The notes beneath the pieces are model-generated. The model was not told where the DNA came from. It saw only the letters and a program-made list of their open reading frames with translations, and searched no databases. DNA of 64,000 nt, from assembly GCA_035399845.1 (NCBI GenBank), contig DAOPJV010000023.1, positions 1 to 64,000 of the forward strand, written 5' to 3'. Below, one piece after another: positions 1 through 7,568 of the stretch. The first letter of the stretch is position 1. Each line of letters starts with the position of its first letter. Position numbers and translations under genes: made by a program. This DNA is from ECT2AJA-110-A sp035399845. GTDB taxonomy: Bacteria > Planctomycetota > Phycisphaerae > UBA1845 > UTPLA1.

Positions 1-1
1 C

Positions 2-412
2 CTTTCTCAAACATGGGAGACCGCAGCGAGAAAGGGCAAGATCGTCGAAAAGGCCCGGGTCACGTTTGACAGCGCCGAAATCGTGAAGGATGGATATTGC
101 CCCAAGAATCTCAAAAAAGTATCACATGAGTTTGTCTTCGAGCCCGGGACCCGGCCGGCCGGTGCGGTGAGCTGGCTTAAGAAAGTGTGGGAAGATAGAA
201 AGCCCAAGCGGGCCTCCATAACTGTGGTTGATGAGGAGAACGAAGATAATCTGATTCAAGTGGGGCCTCTCAACTTCGAGGTGTTCTCTGCGTGGGATTA
301 TGACAAGATCGACATCGGCATTAACTTTGAGGATTGGCGTCAGGATGCGATAATGAGGGAAATCTACGCCTATAGGGATCACCGTCGCCTAACACAGCGG
401 GGTATCAAATAG
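2..412 (+). CDS. C-terminal part of an unrecognised protein (5' end outside window)
   Basis: The reading frame is open from the first bases of the window to the TAG at 410-412, so the gene begins upstream; a GTG at 83 could serve as an internal start but nothing favours it. About 136 residues are visible, charged and without membrane segments or a motif I recognise. The product is followed 34 bases later by a four-helix membrane protein in the same direction, so the two are probably co-transcribed. Both are visibly richer in A/T than the metabolic genes to the right, which suggests accessory DNA. Function unknown. Confidence 0.6.
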   Translation, partial: LSQTWETAARKGKIVEKARVTFDSAEIVKDGYCPKNLKKVSHEFVFEPGTRPAGAVSWLKKVWEDRKPKRASITVVDEENEDNLIQVGPLNFEVFSAWDYDKIDIGINFEDWRQDAIMREIYAYRDHRRLTQRGIK

Positions 413-446
413 GTGAGACTGAGGTGGCGAACGACGGAGGTGAAGC

Positions 447-1037
447 ATGCGCCAGTGGTTCGGCGATTGGTGGCAATCCCACAGAAGCGTCGCAACACAA
501 GTCGCGGTTGTTTTGCTGATTGAAATCGTAACTCTTGAGATGTTTGATGGTGCGAATCTCATCAAAGTCCACGATGAGAAGCTGAGAATTCCGTTCTTTG
601 CCTCATTTCTAACACTCGCAGGGTTTCTGCTATCATTAAAGACTTTTGTTATCGTGAAGATGAAGGAGCTAGTATATGACGATCCGTTCTACGCCAAAGC
701 GGTTAAGGACATGTGTTCGGACGCCATTGAATTAGAGGCGGCGAGCCGTGAACACTACTACCCTCTGCGACGATTAAGTGAGCTCCTCTTCGCTGCAATT
801 CTATGTTCGTTTGTCGCATCCGCACTCCAAGTATCGATCGGGTTTCTTGCATCGAAGACTGCGGTAATAATCTGCATTGGCGCCGCAACGGTGACGGTGT
901 ACCTACTGGTATATTCGTTGCTAGTGACCCGTAGAAATCTTAATTACATGTTTCAGCTTTGTGAGGAGAAAATGAAACGACAATGCGAGGGCGATACACA
1001 TAAATGTGTTCCGGCCGAAGATCAGAAGGCAAGCTAG
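447..1037 (+). CDS. Unrecognised four-helix membrane protein
   Basis: A 196-residue protein starting at ATG 447 behind a GGAGGTGAAGC ribosome-binding stretch. Hydrophobic segments lie near residues 18-33 and 48-68, then a charged helix-like region (about 70-105), then two more segments near 110-135 and 138-160, and a hydrophilic tail with two cysteines. The 2+2 helix layout with a central cytosolic segment fits a small membrane effector or transporter, but no family is recognised. It uses more A/T-rich codons (tta, ata, aat) than the genes from 2734 onward. It lies directly downstream of another orphan gene and next to a repeat cluster. Confidence 0.65.
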   Translation: MRQWFGDWWQSHRSVATQVAVVLLIEIVTLEMFDGANLIKVHDEKLRIPFFASFLTLAGFLLSLKTFVIVKMKELVYDDPFYAKAVKDMCSDAIELEAASREHYYPLRRLSELLFAAILCSFVASALQVSIGFLASKTAVIICIGAATVTVYLLVYSLLVTRRNLNYMFQLCEEKMKRQCEGDTHKCVPAEDQKAS

Positions 1038-1210
1038 GTGAAGCAAGAGCCGGTGGCCGGCACTTTCTTGTTCGGGCTGTCGAAGTGCGCGTAGCACTGG
1101 TCGGCTTGCCCGCTAGTGCGTTGGCCGCGAAGGGTACGCCAAATAATCGCGTCGATCCTCGGCCGCGTCACCGCCGGCGAAACAGCCCGCAAGCCGGCGC
1201 TGTGAAGCCG

Positions 1211-1245
1211 GCCACTCGTGACTCGACAATCACAACTCGACACTC
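1211..1245 (+). repeat. Period-7 tandem repeat (5 units NNNACTC)
   Basis: Five consecutive heptamers of the form NNNACTC (gccactc, gtgactc, gacaatc, acaactc, gacactc; one has A in place of C). The same motif recurs as eight units at 2677-2732 on the other side of the TPR gene. Period 7 is not a multiple of three, so it is not coding repeat. Confidence 0.75.
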
Positions 1246-1277
1246 AGCAGTGGCTCACAGCCCTCTCCACCGATTGG

Positions 1278-1335
1278 CTTTGCGGGAGTGGATTCCCGCG
1301 GCGAGGGGCGCCGGAAGGGAATCCGGCGCCAGCGG
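1278..1335 (+). repeat. 58-bp dispersed repeat, copy 1 (two hairpins)
   Basis: Nearly identical to 2531-2589, with three substitutions and one indel visible, in the same orientation. Each copy contains two self-complementary parts: GCGGGAnTGGATTCCCGC and GCCGGAAGGGAATCCGGC. Non-coding; looks like a dispersed palindromic element. Confidence 0.75.
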
Positions 1336-1416
1336 CTCAGTCCCGCGCGGGTGGCTCAGTCTGGGGCTGGTGGTTGTTATGGCGAGGGTGTTCCGAGCAA
1401 TCGCGCGGTATGCCCA

Positions 1417-1441
1417 CATGCCGACGTTGAGCGTCGGCATG
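1417..1441. repeat. Perfect 10-bp stem-loop
   Basis: CATGCCGACG pairs with CGTCGGCATG around a 5-base loop (ttgag). It lies 26 bases beyond the stop of the TPR gene on the minus strand, so it may help terminate that transcript, but there is no T-run. It may equally be another dispersed palindrome of the cluster. Confidence 0.55.
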
Positions 1442-1467
1442 CCACTCAGCAACGGAAGTGTCTGACA

Positions 1468-2313
1468 TCAATCAGCTGGATTTCGCTCACGAAGCGCTTT
1501 CAAGGCGGCGGCGCACCTGGCCGCCTCGGGCTGTTTTCCCATTTCCAGCAGCAACTCGTGAAGCCGCTCGTACGGGTATTCGATTGAAGGATCAATCTCA
1601 ATCGCTCGCTCGAGCTCCAACGCCGCTTCGTCAATCTCTCCAGTCTCGCTCAGGTTCAGCGAGAGATAGACGTGCGCCCAGAAATCATCTGGCGCCAGCC
1701 GAATTGCCGTTTCGAGGGATGTCCGACCTTCGTCTGTCCGCCCTGACCGAATCAGGACAAACCCCAGTTCGCGATGCGGATGCGAATAGTCCGGCGAGAT
1801 CGAGATCGACTTTCGAAACAGCGATTCGGCGCGGGATGGATCGTCCTCTCGAATGATGACGCCGAGATTGAACATCGCCTCGTCAAAGTCGGGGTCCAGC
1901 TCTAGCGCCTTTTGCAGTGACTCGATGGCGGCGGGCGTGTCGCCGTTCCTGTTTTGCGCAACGCCGAGAAGGACCAGCTTTGCTGGAGTCGGCTTGAGAT
2001 CGGCGGCTCGTTCGAAGCACACCAGCGCTTGGTCGAGGCGTTTCAGTTCAAGATGACACCGCCCCAGTCCACTAAGAGCGCTCGCCGACCCGGGATTCAG
2101 TTCCAGGGCTCGAACGAAGGAATCTGCGGCGCTCTCGTGATCGCCAAGATCCATCTGCGAATGGCCCAGGAGTACCCAGTGCGACGAGTCCAGCGGATCC
2201 AGTTCGACCAGGCGCCTCAGGATGGCCCGTGCGTCAGCTGTCAGTCCCGCCTTGTACGCGTCCCGCGCCTTACCCGTTAAGTCATCGATGGAATCACTGT
2301 CAAATATCGCCAT
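1468..2313 (-). CDS. TPR-repeat protein
   Basis: A 281-residue soluble protein consisting of about seven tandem tetratricopeptide repeats, recognisable from the recurring pattern of a small residue pair, LG and a closing ALELNP/ALELDP (for example ALELNPGSASALSGLGRCHL). TPRs form a helical solenoid for protein-protein contact; the partner is unknown. The frame extends further upstream, but those codons run through the repeat DNA at 2392-2408. The start at ATG 2313, preceded by AAGGA, gives a normal N terminus (MAIFDSDSIDDL). No signal peptide. It stands alone between two repeat clusters. Confidence 0.8.
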   Translation of the reverse strand: MAIFDSDSIDDLTGKARDAYKAGLTADARAILRRLVELDPLDSSHWVLLGHSQMDLGDHESAADSFVRALELNPGSASALSGLGRCHLELKRLDQALVCFERAADLKPTPAKLVLLGVAQNRNGDTPAAIESLQKALELDPDFDEAMFNLGVIIREDDPSRAESLFRKSISISPDYSHPHRELGFVLIRSGRTDEGRTSLETAIRLAPDDFWAHVYLSLNLSETGEIDEAALELERAIEIDPSIEYPYERLHELLLEMGKQPEAARCAAALKALRERNPAD

Positions 2314-2391
2314 GCGATTTGCGGTTCCTTGTCGGGTCGTCTGTGCCCAAAGTGGGGCGGGCGCGCATGTGGGAGCCCGCGGTTCGCCTGT

Positions 2392-2408
2392 GGTGGGCAC
2401 AGCCCACC
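2392..2408. repeat. Short palindrome GGTGGGC-aca-GCCCACC
   Basis: A 7-bp perfect stem with a 3-base loop. A second copy with a different loop (gta) is at 2644-2660. Both are preceded by CGGTTCGCCT, so the repeat unit is longer than the palindrome. Confidence 0.7.
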
Positions 2409-2473
2409 CTACAATTGCACCGCCTGAGAGCGGTGGCACATGTCGGTATCGCCCGGAAGTGTTGGGAATCCTT

Positions 2474-2492
2474 GTCGGGTCGATGACCCGAC
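2474..2492. repeat. Palindrome GTCGGGTC-gat-GACCCGAC, copy 1
   Basis: An 8-bp perfect stem with a 3-base loop. The identical 19-base sequence recurs 25 kb away at 27469-27487, and the following bases (CTRCG) also match, so this is a dispersed repeat rather than a local hairpin. Confidence 0.7.
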
Positions 2493-2530
2493 CTGCGGAA
2501 TTCGATGCGATTCGGCGGTCCGTGGTTCGC

Positions 2531-2589
2531 CTTTGCGGGAATGGATTCCCGCGGGGAGGGGACGCCGGAAGGGAATCCGGCGCCAGCGG
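2531..2589 (+). repeat. 58-bp dispersed repeat, copy 2
   Basis: Matches 1278-1335 in the same orientation over its whole length with few differences, including both internal hairpins. With copy 1 it brackets the TPR gene. Confidence 0.75.
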
Positions 2590-2643
2590 TCAAGAACGGA
2601 TTCAGGCGCAAGCGGTCGAATCAACGGCAAGCGGTTCGCCTTT

Positions 2644-2660
2644 GGTGGGCGTAGCCCACC
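2644..2660. repeat. Short palindrome GGTGGGC-gta-GCCCACC
   Basis: Second copy of the palindrome at 2392-2408, with the same upstream context (CGGTTCGCCT) and a changed loop. Confidence 0.7.
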
Positions 2661-2676
2661 CGACGACCGGCGCCTC

Positions 2677-2732
2677 ACAACTCAAGACTCACGACTCAAC
2701 ACTCGCAACTCGCAACTCGAAACTCGCCACTC
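2677..2732 (+). repeat. Period-7 tandem repeat (8 units NNNACTC)
   Basis: Eight uninterrupted heptamers ending in ACTC (acaactc, aagactc, acgactc, aacactc, gcaactc twice, gaaactc, gccactc). The array ends two bases before the sucD stop codon, so it forms the start of the sucD 3' untranslated region. Same motif as 1211-1245. Confidence 0.8.
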
Positions 2733-2733
2733 G

Positions 2734-3627
2734 TCACGCCAGCCCGAGCGCTCTTGCCGTCGCGGCGCCGATGTCGGCGGGGCTTTCCGCGACGTGGATG
2801 CCGGCCGCCTTCAGCGCGGCGATCTTGCTGTCGGCCGTGCCCTGGCCGCCCGAGATGATCGCGCCGGCGTGGCCCATGCGCTTGCCCGGAGGCGCTGTGC
2901 GGCCCGCGATGAACGAGATCACCGGCTTCTTCACGTTTTCCCTGATGAAGGCCGCCGCGTTCTCTTCGTCCGTGCCGCCGATCTCGCCGATCATGATGAT
3001 CGCGTCCGTCGCCGGGTCCGCCTCGAACATCGTCAGCAGCTCGATGTAGTTCAGACCCTTGACCGGGTCGCCGCCGATGCCGACGCACGTCGTCTGCGAG
3101 ATGTTTCGCTGCGAGCACTGCCACACGGCCTCATAGGTCAGCGTGCCGCTGCGCGAGATGATGCCGACGGCCTTGCCCTTGCCATCGACCGGCTTGTGAA
3201 TGTAGCCCGGCATGATGCCGATCTTCGCCACGCCCGGCGTGATGACGCCGGGGCAGTTGGGGCCGATGAGCTTCGCGCCTGATTCCTTGATGAATTTCGT
3301 CGCCTTGACCATGTCCAGCGTCGGCACGCCTTCCGTGATCAGCACGATGACCTTGATCCCGGCGGCGGCGGCTTCCATCGCGCTGTCGGCCGCGAAGGGC
3401 GGCGGGACGAAGATCAGCGAGCAGTTCGCGCCCGTCTCGTTGATCGCGGCCGCCACGGTATCAAACACGGGCAGACCGTGCTCGGACTTCTGGCCGCCCT
3501 TGCCGGGGACGACGCCGCCGACGACCTTCGTGCCGTACTCGATGCACTGAGCGGTATGGAAAGCCCCGGCCTTGCCGGTAATGCCGTGCGTGATGACGCG
3601 TGTGTTCTTGTCGACCAGGATGCTCAT
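2734..3627 (-). CDS. sucD: Succinyl-CoA synthetase (ADP-forming) alpha subunit
   Basis: The 297-residue product catalyses, with the beta subunit, the interconversion of succinyl-CoA and succinate with substrate-level phosphorylation in the citric acid cycle. The CoA-binding Rossmann part is N-terminal (THGITGKAGAFHTAQ). The phosphohistidine loop GHAGAIISGG lies near residue 250, and GPNCPGVITPG is also typical. Start chosen at ATG 3627 (MSILVDKNTRVI), 6 bases after GGGGA; an ATG 30 bases upstream lacks this site. The beta-subunit gene sucC, usually adjacent, is not in the window. A divergent promoter pair separates it from thrC. Confidence 0.95.
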   Translation of the reverse strand: MSILVDKNTRVITHGITGKAGAFHTAQCIEYGTKVVGGVVPGKGGQKSEHGLPVFDTVAAAINETGANCSLIFVPPPFAADSAMEAAAAGIKVIVLITEGVPTLDMVKATKFIKESGAKLIGPNCPGVITPGVAKIGIMPGYIHKPVDGKGKAVGIISRSGTLTYEAVWQCSQRNISQTTCVGIGGDPVKGLNYIELLTMFEADPATDAIIMIGEIGGTDEENAAAFIRENVKKPVISFIAGRTAPPGKRMGHAGAIISGGQGTADSKIAALKAAGIHVAESPADIGAATARALGLA

Positions 3628-3706
3628 CGCGTTGTCCCCAGTGATGTCTCGAGTCATTCGCGGCGGTCGCAGGCGCCGCCGGGTATTCAGTCCAATTTCG
3701 GGCGCG

Positions 3707-3734
3707 ATTGTAGGGCGGATCAGGGGGACGGCAA
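3707..3734 (-). promoter_or_regulatory. Probable sigma-70-type promoter of sucD
   Basis: On the minus strand, TTGCCG (3734-3729), a 16-base spacer and TACAAT (3712-3707). This gives a leader of roughly 70 bases before ATG 3627. Based on consensus match only. Confidence 0.5.
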
Positions 3735-3760
3735 CTCGCGCGAAATCGCCCGTGGGCGTT

Positions 3761-3790
3761 TTGACCGCGGGCGAGGACGCGTGATACGAT
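3761..3790 (+). promoter_or_regulatory. Probable sigma-70-type promoter of thrC
   Basis: TTGACC, an 18-base spacer and TACGAT. The expected transcription start falls at about 3797, only one or two bases before the thrC ATG at 3799, so the mRNA may be nearly leaderless. No Shine-Dalgarno-like sequence precedes that ATG. Confidence 0.5.
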
Positions 3791-3798
3791 CGGTCTCC

Positions 3799-5211
3799 AT
3801 GTCAGACGGGGCTTTTCTACAGTGTATCCGGCCGTCCTGCGCCCGGACCTTCGACGTGCGGGATGCGCGGTACGACTGCGACACCTGCGGCGCCTTGCTG
3901 GACGTCGCCTATGACTGGGACCGGCTGGCGGCGCCGGGGCGGCTTTCCTTCTTCGCGGACCGCTGGCGATCGCGGAACGAGCCGCTGGATTTCTCCGGCG
4001 TCTGGCGATTCCGGGAGCTGCTGCCGTTCGCGCCGATGGACAAGCTCGTCACGATCGGCGAGGGGCAAACGCTGCTCCAGAAGGTCGATCCCAGGCGCAT
4101 GGACCTGCCGCTGACGGCGGGGAACCTGCACTTTCAATATGAGGGGATGAACCCCAGCGGCAGCTTCAAGGACAATGGGATGACGGCCGCCTTCACGATG
4201 GCGCGATGGCTCGGCCGTCGCCGCGTGGGCTGCGCCTCCACGGGCAACACGAGCGCGAGCCTGGCGCTCTACGCGTCATTGGCGCAGACGGATGGCGGCG
4301 ATCCGATGCGTGCCGTCGTCTTCATCGGCGCCGGCAAGATCGCCTATGGCAAGCTCTCGCAGGCGCTGGATTACGGCGCCCTCACGCTGCAGATCGACGG
4401 CGACTTCGACGCCTGTCTGGCGCGGATTCGCGAGGCGACGGACCGGCTCGATCTCTATCTCATGAACTCCGTGAATCCATTCCGGCTCGAAGGCCAGAAG
4501 TCGATCATGTATCGCGTGCTGGAAGGGCTCGACTGGGAACCGCCGGACTGGATCGTCTGCCCGGGCGGCAATCTCGGGAACTCCAGCGCCTTTGGCAAGG
4601 CGTTCATGGAGCTGAAGGCCCTGAACCTGATTCCGCACACGCCGCGCCTGGCGATCGTGAACGCCGCCGGCGCCAACACGCTCAACGATCTCGTCTCGAA
4701 TCGCGGTCTGGTCTGGAATGGCGGCGACTGGGATCAGTCGCTCGTCGATTCCTACTACGACGCGATGACGCGCGACGGACGCAAGGCGAAGACGATCGCC
4801 TCGGCCATCGAGATCAATCGCCCCGTGAACCTGCCGAAAGCGCTTCGCGCGCTGGATGCGATGGATGGCGTCGTCTGCGACGTGACGGATGATGAGATTC
4901 TCGATGAAAAGGCGCGCATCGGTCGCGGCGGCTACGGCTGTGAGCCCGCGAGCGCTGCGAGCCTGGCGGGTTTGCGCAAGCTCGTTACCCGTGGCGTGAT
5001 CGGCGCGAAGGATCGCGTGGTGTGTATTCTGACCGGGCATCAACTGAAGGACGCCGACGTGACTGTCGGCTATCACACGGACCGCTATCCGGGGGACGCC
5101 AGGATCTGCGCGTCCGATCCGCCGCGGGCGTTCGCGAACCGTCCCGTGCAGGTCGCGGACGATATCGACGCAATCTGCGCGGCGATCGAGCGCGAGGACA
5201 GCGGCAGGTGA
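3799..5211 (+). CDS. thrC: Threonine synthase
   Basis: A 470-residue PLP enzyme that converts O-phosphohomoserine to threonine. The PLP-binding lysine is K124 in NPSGSFKDNGM, and the phosphate-binding loop CASTGNTSAS follows. The N terminus carries four cysteines (C-x4-C, then C-x2-C) that form a zinc-ribbon-like cap seen in some threonine synthases. The frame is open upstream, but homology begins at ATG 3799 (MSDGAFLQC), so I start there. dapB follows 25 bases downstream, giving a small aspartate-family amino acid unit (threonine, lysine and diaminopimelate). Confidence 0.92.
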   Translation: MSDGAFLQCIRPSCARTFDVRDARYDCDTCGALLDVAYDWDRLAAPGRLSFFADRWRSRNEPLDFSGVWRFRELLPFAPMDKLVTIGEGQTLLQKVDPRRMDLPLTAGNLHFQYEGMNPSGSFKDNGMTAAFTMARWLGRRRVGCASTGNTSASLALYASLAQTDGGDPMRAVVFIGAGKIAYGKLSQALDYGALTLQIDGDFDACLARIREATDRLDLYLMNSVNPFRLEGQKSIMYRVLEGLDWEPPDWIVCPGGNLGNSSAFGKAFMELKALNLIPHTPRLAIVNAAGANTLNDLVSNRGLVWNGGDWDQSLVDSYYDAMTRDGRKAKTIASAIEINRPVNLPKALRALDAMDGVVCDVTDDEILDEKARIGRGGYGCEPASAASLAGLRKLVTRGVIGAKDRVVCILTGHQLKDADVTVGYHTDRYPGDARICASDPPRAFANRPVQVADDIDAICAAIEREDSGR

Positions 5212-5236
5212 ACCGTGTGAGAAAGGCGGAGTGATT

Positions 5237-6070
5237 GTGTCATCTGAATCGAATAACCCGACGAATTCGAAGGTCCGACTGGCCATCAGCGGCGCGAATG
5301 GTCGCATGGGGCGTCGCCTGATTGCGCTGGCTTCCGAGGATCCCGGCCTCCAGGTCGTCTCGGCACTGGAGCACAGCAAGTCGCCCTCCATCGGGAAGGA
5401 CGCGGGCGAGCTGGCGGGGATCGGCGCGAACGGCGTCATCGTCGCGAATGAACCGCTCGCGGACTTCGATGTCCTCGTCGATTTCTCGTTGCCCGCCGGC
5501 ACGATGCACTGGCTGGGCCATTGCCTCGAAGCGCGTCGCTCGATGGTCACGGGGACGACGGGGCTGAGCCCGGATCAGCGGTCGGCGGTCGACAAGGCGG
5601 CGGGGGAGATCGCGATCGTCAGCGCGCCGAACATGAGCGTCGGCGTGAATGTGATGCTCCGCGTCGCGAAGATGCTCGGGGCGACGCTCGACGCCTCCTA
5701 CGACATCGAGATTACGGAAGCGCACCATCGTTTCAAGGTCGATGCGCCAAGCGGCACGGCGATCGCGTTGCGCGACGCCGTCGCCGAAGGCCGCACGGTC
5801 CATGATGGTCCCGCCGCGTCCATCGCGTATGGCCGCAAAGGCGAGACAGGCGCCCGCGCGCCGGGCGAGATCGGCATGCACAGCCTGCGGCTGGGGGGCG
5901 TTGTCGGGGAACATACCGTCGCGTTTGCGACGCTGGGCGAGACACTCACACTCGGCCACACGGCCTACTCGCGCGACACGTTCGCCACGGGCGCGCTGCA
6001 CGCCGCCAAATGGCTGAGCGGTCGCCCGGCGGGGATGTACTCGATGCAGGATGTGCTCTTCAGCGACTGA
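5237..6070 (+). CDS. dapB: 4-hydroxy-tetrahydrodipicolinate reductase
   Basis: About 277 residues. It reduces hydroxy-tetrahydrodipicolinate with NAD(P)H in the lysine/diaminopimelate pathway. The nucleotide-binding motif is ISGANGRMG near the N terminus. The signature EITEAHHRFKVDAPSGTA holds the catalytic histidine and lysine, and TGTTG and APNMSVGVN are also typical. I prefer GTG 5237 because AGGCGGA ends 6 bases before it; the in-frame GTG at 5231 directly abuts that site. It is in an apparent operon with thrC and convergent with the next gene, with a GCGAGC/GCTCGC inverted repeat in the 42-base gap. Confidence 0.94.
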   Translation: MSSESNNPTNSKVRLAISGANGRMGRRLIALASEDPGLQVVSALEHSKSPSIGKDAGELAGIGANGVIVANEPLADFDVLVDFSLPAGTMHWLGHCLEARRSMVTGTTGLSPDQRSAVDKAAGEIAIVSAPNMSVGVNVMLRVAKMLGATLDASYDIEITEAHHRFKVDAPSGTAIALRDAVAEGRTVHDGPAASIAYGRKGETGARAPGEIGMHSLRLGGVVGEHTVAFATLGETLTLGHTAYSRDTFATGALHAAKWLSGRPAGMYSMQDVLFSD

Positions 6071-6112
6071 CTGACCTGTGGCGCGAGCGCTGATGGCATT
6101 TGCGGGCTCGCG

Positions 6113-7285
6113 TTAATCATCGGCGCCCGCCGCGGCCTTCCACGCGCTGCCGGAAGCGAGCAGCAGCCACAGGATATCGAAGTGATCCAGCGTCCCGACG
6201 AAGGAGTCGACCGCAGACTGTTCTCTCTCCTCTTTGGACGCTTCGAACATGGCGCTCGCTGTGTCGCGTGACTCGACCTCTTCCCGGATTTTTGAGGGCG
6301 ACATGTTCGCGACCTCGTTGGCCATCTTGTCGCAGCGCTCCTTGTAGTAAGACGTCGGCGGCGGCTGGAAGCCACTCATTTCGGCGAAATCCTCTTCCGT
6401 CAGGTCCATGATCGGCTTGCCGATCATCGGCGCCTGGTAGGTTCTCGGGTTCTCGCCCGCCGGCGTCAGCAATGCGACGCGCGGCGGAATTCGCTCTTTG
6501 TCGAGTGACTCCCACGCCAGCGATGTCGCCAGCGCGTCGGCGTAGAGTTGCTCGTCCGTCCTGCCGTATAGCGGATCGTCGGAGAGTGTGGTCGAGAAGT
6601 ACATGTACTTGGCGCCGGCGATGGCGAGGATGGCCAATGGGATCGCGACCAGCGCCCCAAGTCCACTCTGCCCCTTGACGCCCATGCGCATGCCGATGCC
6701 CGCCAGCAGACCGACGAGGACGGCGATCCAGCCGAGCTCCGCCTCGATGCCCCTGGCGATCGCATACCAGATGACACCGCCGAGTATTGCGCCGAGGGCG
6801 CTGAGCGTGACGCCGAGGCCAAGTTCGCCAAAGCTCCCCGCAAGCGAACCGAGCAGACCGGCGCCGGCCTTGCCGAGCGACCTGGCCGCCTCGCCCGCGC
6901 TGACGCCGGGGATGTCGCCCGAGGCGCCTGCGCCCATCAGCTGGCCCGTTCGGGTGTTGTATCCGCATTCCACGCAGATGAGCGCGTCGCTGGCGATGGA
7001 GGCCGTGCAGTTCGGGCACATGCTTGATGGCGTGGCGCCCGGGGCCGCGGATTCATGTCCCGCGAGATCGGCAAGGAGATCATCGCTCGCGGCGGGAATC
7101 GGCCGCGATTTCGCGGACATCGCCGACGGCGCCGGCTTCGACACGGCCGACGGCGCGGACTTCGGGACCGCCAGCGGCTGGGCGCACTTCGGGCATTTGA
7201 TGCGTTTCCCGCGCGCCGCGGCGGGGACGCGGAACTTCCCTCCGCACTGGCACTTGATGGCGACTTTGTCCTGCGTTTCGGCCAC
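6113..7285 (-). CDS. Zinc-ribbon membrane protein of unknown function
   Basis: 390 residues from GTG 7285, which sits 8 bases after AAAGGAG; the frame continues upstream but without a start of this quality. An N-terminal ribbon (CQCGGKF, then CPKC) is followed by an Ala/Pro/Ser-rich linker and a second ribbon (CPNC, then CVECGYNTRTG). Three to four hydrophobic segments follow in the middle, and a C-terminal soluble part carries a PPPTSYYKERC stretch. The double-ribbon-plus-membrane layout is common in planctomycete hypothetical proteins. Probably an inner-membrane protein with cytosolic ribbons; function unknown. Confidence 0.75.
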   Translation of the reverse strand: MAETQDKVAIKCQCGGKFRVPAAARGKRIKCPKCAQPLAVPKSAPSAVSKPAPSAMSAKSRPIPAASDDLLADLAGHESAAPGATPSSMCPNCTASIASDALICVECGYNTRTGQLMGAGASGDIPGVSAGEAARSLGKAGAGLLGSLAGSFGELGLGVTLSALGAILGGVIWYAIARGIEAELGWIAVLVGLLAGIGMRMGVKGQSGLGALVAIPLAILAIAGAKYMYFSTTLSDDPLYGRTDEQLYADALATSLAWESLDKERIPPRVALLTPAGENPRTYQAPMIGKPIMDLTEEDFAEMSGFQPPPTSYYKERCDKMANEVANMSPSKIREEVESRDTASAMFEASKEEREQSAVDSFVGTLDHFDILWLLLASGSAWKAAAGADD

Positions 7286-7459
7286 GAATGGCTCCTTTGG
7301 CGCCTGGCTGGAGGATTGCGCGTGACGATTGACCTGGAATCCGACCCCGGACGCTGTGATGCAAATGTTACACAACGGCCCGCTTTTGCGCCAAGTGTCC
7401 GGCGCTGATCCCGGGCCCCGCACGCCCCGGGGCGGGAAGATCGGGGCCACGCCGAAATA

Positions 7460-7486
7460 TTGCCGATACGGACATCTATATATAGT
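7460..7486 (+). promoter_or_regulatory. Possible promoter of the radical-SAM gene
   Basis: TTGCCG, a 15-base spacer and TATAGT inside an unusually A/T-rich stretch (tctatatatagtgtaaca) of an otherwise GC-rich intergenic region. The short spacer makes the exact boxes uncertain. Confidence 0.3.
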
Positions 7487-7568
7487 GTAACATCGCGAGC
7501 GCCCGGCCGATTTGGTGGGCCCGGGCGTGAGACACGGCGATTGGTTCGCAGATTCAGGTACCCGCGCA

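Larger units (their letters stand above)
1038..1467. other. Gene-free region made largely of repeats
   Basis: No convincing gene lies here. The stretch separates two convergent genes and holds a period-7 tandem repeat, a 58-bp repeat with two hairpins and a perfect 10-bp stem-loop, all described separately. Open frames that cross it are built from the repeats and have no ribosome-binding site or recognisable protein. Confidence 0.7.
2314..2733. other. Gene-free repeat-rich region
   Basis: About 420 bases between the TPR gene and sucD, both on the minus strand. It holds two GGTGGGC palindromes, a GTCGGGTC palindrome, the second copy of the 58-bp repeat and eight heptamer repeats, leaving little unique sequence. 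The long plus-strand frames through it continue antisense into sucD and are not genes. Confidence 0.7.

Noticed and set aside
2677..2732. Possible CRISPR-like array
   Set aside because: Units are only 7 bases with a 4-base constant part; no spacers of useful length and no cas genes in the window.
2222..3282. Long plus-strand open frames across the repeat region and sucD
   Set aside because: They run antisense to sucD, have no ribosome-binding site and encode Arg/Ala-rich sequence typical of high-GC shadow frames.
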